From the NCBI GenBank assembly GCA_905250125.1, contig CAJNOL010000378.1, forward strand, positions 1 to 64,000: a stretch of DNA of 64,000 bases, read 5' to 3'. Made by a program: the position numbers and the translations under genes. Positions 61,814-64,000 of the stretch are shown here, in pieces. The notes beneath the pieces were generated by a model, which did no database searches, had not been told where the DNA came from, and saw nothing but the letters and a program-made list of their open reading frames with translations. Numbering within the stretch: the stretch's first letter is position 1; every line of letters begins with the position of its first letter. Origin of the DNA: Rotaria sordida. Lineage: Eukaryota > Rotifera > Eurotatoria > Philodinida > Philodinidae.

Positions 61814-62289
61814 TGTGAAAAAAGTAGGCAAAAACACCCTTTTAGTACTTTTAAAAGTTGTTTTTAAACAACAAATAGTGCTTATAAGTGAATATTTTTA
61901 TGTAATTTTCATATTTTTTGACCAAAAAGTAGTATTAAATACTATTGAAAGTATGAAAAAGCAATAAAGTTCACTGAGAAAGGTGAAAAACAGTAATAAA
62001 ATTTTATTTATTTTACTATATCAATATTGAACATACTTTTCAGTGTTTACAAGATTATTAATTACTGTTAATATTAATACAGTAAAATAAATAAAATTTT
62101 ACCAATATTTTTCACCTTTCTCAATAAATTTTATTGCTTTTTCACACTTCCAATAGTACTTAATAGCATTTTTTTAGTCAAAAAAAGTATGAAAATTACA
62201 TAAAGATGTTCACTTATAAGTACTATTTGTTGTTTAAAAACAACTTTTAAAAGTACTAAAAAGTTGGTTTTTGCCTACTTTTTTTCACA
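61814..62289. mobile_element. 476-bp palindromic element
   Basis: The two halves are inverted copies. Tips are TGTGAAAAAAGTAGGCAAAA and TGTGAAAAAAAGTAGGCAAA. Interior pairs include TTTTAAAAGTTGTTTTTAAA on both, CTTATAAGTGAA, TAATTTTCATA, and AGAAAGGTGAAAAA. The arms are about 210 bp around a roughly 50-bp centre (near 62040-62085). It encodes nothing. It begins 8 bp after the TA that flanks the mariner, so it is either a separate insertion or was already in the target. Confidence 0.75.
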
Positions 62290-62618
62290 GGGGATATGTA
62301 TACTTCTTTTTCTATTTGTATATGTTTATTGCATGCTGATGGCTATTCTAAATTGCCAAAAACTCGAAAAAAAGATTGATTTTGGTTGAAAATTAGAACA
62401 CATTTTTTGCTGCAGTAATAAACTCAATCATTTCAAATATCTTCTGCACTGTAGAATCGCCAAATATTTTTGTTTAAGATATTGAAGATACTGGTTCCAC
62501 AACTTAAGTGATAATAAGGAGGAATAGGAGGATTCCGACGTAAAAGGGAGGAGAAGGAGGACATGTTTTGAAAAAAAGGAGGAAAAAGAGGAAAAGGAGG
62601 AGGTTTCACATGCCAGCT

Positions 62619-62801
62619 CACAATTCAAAATTTTAGTAGAATTTATTTTTGTTTTTTCTTGACAATTAGATAGAGCTTATCGATTTGCATTAGAAAACGT
62701 GTGTTTCAAATTTAGCAAAATCCAATTTTATGAAATTCGATGCACTCTATCCCACTATCAGGAAAAAATAAAAATAAATTTTACTGAAATTTTGAATTGT
62801 G
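62619..62801. mobile_element. 183-bp palindromic element inside the outer right arm
   Basis: It starts CACAATTCAAAATTTTAGTA and ends with the inverted form (reverse complement CACAATTCAAAATTTCAGTA). It continues AAATTTATTTTT and GATAGAG on both arms, about 75 bp each. The outer left arm reads CTCACAATCTGGCATGTGA without interruption, whereas in the right arm this palindrome separates CCCACAAT from CTGGCATGTGA. It therefore inserted into the outer element after that element formed. Confidence 0.75.
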
Positions 62802-62936
62802 GGTAGTGTACACAGACTGTAAAGATCTTAAAATTCGCATATCACTGTCTGTACACGCCAACCGCCCGATCATATTTTGAATTTGTTAGTTTGACGGTGG
62901 GACATATCTAATCTTATTAACTTACGATACAAACAC

Positions 62937-63222
62937 CATTGTAAGTGAAAAATCTAATTGTTTAAAAGCAACTTGTTCAGAATAAATAACTTGAATTACG
63001 GTGTTCAGGATTAAATACGATAATATCATATAATAGTTTGTGTGAAAATCGACAAACATAAAGTATAGTCAGAAAAATTTTTATTTCGAATATTGTTTTT
63101 ATGAGCAAGAAATAAATGGATACTATGTATCCATTGATACGAAATGGACTGGCTCATACGGCAATTAAAAACTCGCTAGAGCTGTTGGAGAACATAATGA
63201 ATACAAGATACTATCGACTGTC
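62937..63222. other. spacer between nested elements and piggyBac-like terminus
   Basis: About 290 bp of AT-rich DNA with no gene or repeat recognised. Confidence 0.5.
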
Positions 63223-64000
63223 TTAACCCTTTATCCCCCCATTGGCAACTGGAATTGTCATTTTTAGAAACGTTGCAGAAAATGTAGAACACCTAGTATC
63301 AAAAAACTCTTTACACACTGTTTATAGGAAATTTCCTATGCTACAGATTGGTAAAAAAAATTTTGTATCCTTACTTTGTGCCTAAAATATACGACTTACA
63401 AAAGAGGCAATTATGTTATGAAAAAAAAAAGATCTCTTCAGTTTAAATTATTTGTTTTTTTTTACCTACGACAAAATACTACTTATCTTAATGATGTGCT
63501 ACGCAATTAATTTTTTAAAATCTTTGTTGAATTAAAAAAATATATTATATTTTTTTTTGAAATCAACACGCTACTCACAAACGATAAAAACAAGTTTTCA
63601 TGTCGCTACTCTCTCAATGACAACTGTAGTTGTCAAATTACCGTGCACACAGGAAAGTACACCTGGTCGATATGTTTATATTAGTGGCTTACTGAAGAGG
63701 ACAATACTCTGTTTCGATACTTGTTCTATTAGTGAGTCTTCTAATATCGTTATGGAGGCAAAGCAAGGGGGAAACGACTGACTTAAGTGACTTTTAAATC
63801 ATAAAAGTCAAAATAAAGTCAAGAAAGTCATGAAAATCGTAACTAATCATTTTAGACCGGATGTTTCCATTTTAAAACATGTTGTCCTATAGGGGTGCGG
63901 CATTTTTGAAATAGCCGGCTGGAAGAGCTAAAGTAACATTAATAAAGAACAAAAAATAACGAATTTTCGTCAAGGGAGAAACGACTGACTTAAGTCACTT
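63223..64000 (+). mobile_element. piggyBac-like element terminus, runs off the window
   Basis: TTAA at 63223-63226 is followed by CCCTTTATCCCCCCATTGGC and then AACTGGAATTGTCA. A related perfect palindrome TGACAACTGTAGTTGTCA occurs at 63618-63635. A TTAA target, a CCC tip and subterminal palindromes are piggyBac-like. Inside lies a direct repeat, AAACGACTGACTTAAGTGAC at about 63772 and AAACGACTGACTTAAGTCAC at about 63978. No transposase is visible before the window ends, so the call rests on the terminus alone. Confidence 0.4.

Larger units (their letters stand above)
58928..62936. mobile_element. outer inverted-repeat element, filled with nested insertions
   Basis: The left end reads GTGTTCGTATTGTAAATTAA, then TAAGATTAGA. 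The reverse complement of the right end reads GTGTTTGTATCGTAAGTTAA, then TAAGATTAGA. Deeper in, both arms share GAATTTTAAGATATTTACAG (right: GATCTTTACAG), then TCT-TGTGAGCTACTCACAAT (right GTGTACACTACCCACAAT) and CTGGCATGTGA. Arms are about 120-190 bp with gaps. Between them lie a mariner, two palindromic elements and a short inverted-repeat element. Polypurine runs (AGGAGGAATAGG) occur just inside both arms in direct orientation. I see no transposase belonging to the outer element. Confidence 0.65.

Noticed and set aside
1-64000. CRISPR arrays, bacterial operons, rRNA genes
   Set aside because: No regularly spaced repeats with unique spacers, no ribosome-binding-site-led gene runs and no rRNA-like sequence. 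The gene structure is eukaryotic throughout.

Overview
The window is eukaryotic, AT-rich, and looks like a bdelloid rotifer (Adineta/Rotaria type). The reasons are: many very short GT-AG introns (about 45-70 bp); a dense mix of mariner, piggyBac, hAT and Merlin-type DNA transposons and small inverted-repeat elements; short degenerate tracts resembling the TGTGGG telomere unit reported for bdelloids; and a secreted SH3b plus zinc-peptidase gene of bacterial type. The species assignment is inference. Two runs of 10 N mark scaffold joins.

Layout. 1-13 kb is accessory DNA: the bacterial-type peptidase gene (3.7-4.4 kb), telomere-like tracts (5.5 and 7.5-7.8 kb), a broken piggyBac (8.3-10.6 kb), an LTR-retroelement gag fossil (10.7-11.8 kb) and a broken Merlin/ISXO2-type transposase (12.2-13.0 kb). 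13.9-20.3 kb holds two housekeeping genes on the minus strand: RBM25 (RRM, RS-like region, PWI) and a TMEM14-family membrane protein. 22.6-25.0 kb is a transposon graveyard (piggyBac 3' part, a 772-bp terminal-inverted-repeat element, a hAT fragment). 26.2-28.7 kb is CPSF30/CPSF4 and 33.2-35.7 kb is GMPPB, one intron of which carries a fold-back element.

36.7-53.5 kb is the most interesting part. A TIR-SAM protein gene (36.7-38.8 kb) is followed on the same strand by a gene for a Rel-homology-domain transcription factor (41.0-43.4 kb), and about 8 kb later by a second, diverged Rel-homology paralogue with shared intron positions (51.6-53.5 kb). A roughly 1.35-kb imperfect inverted repeat lies between the TIR-SAM gene and the first Rel gene. 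TIR adaptors or NAD-cleaving TIR enzymes and Rel factors are the two ends of Toll/NF-kB-type immune signalling, so this could be a small innate-immunity cluster. Both Rel proteins have an altered version of the canonical DNA-contact loop.

56.2-58.1 kb is a TspanC8-like tetraspanin on the minus strand. 58.9-62.9 kb is a nest of elements: an outer pair of inverted repeats enclosing an apparently intact DD37D mariner (60100-61804, TA duplication, about 157-bp near-identical ends) and several palindromic small elements. From 63.2 kb a sequence with a piggyBac-like terminus runs off the window.

Coding calls were made by reading translations and splice signals by eye. Exon edges are good to a few bases, and homology statements are from memory of the families.
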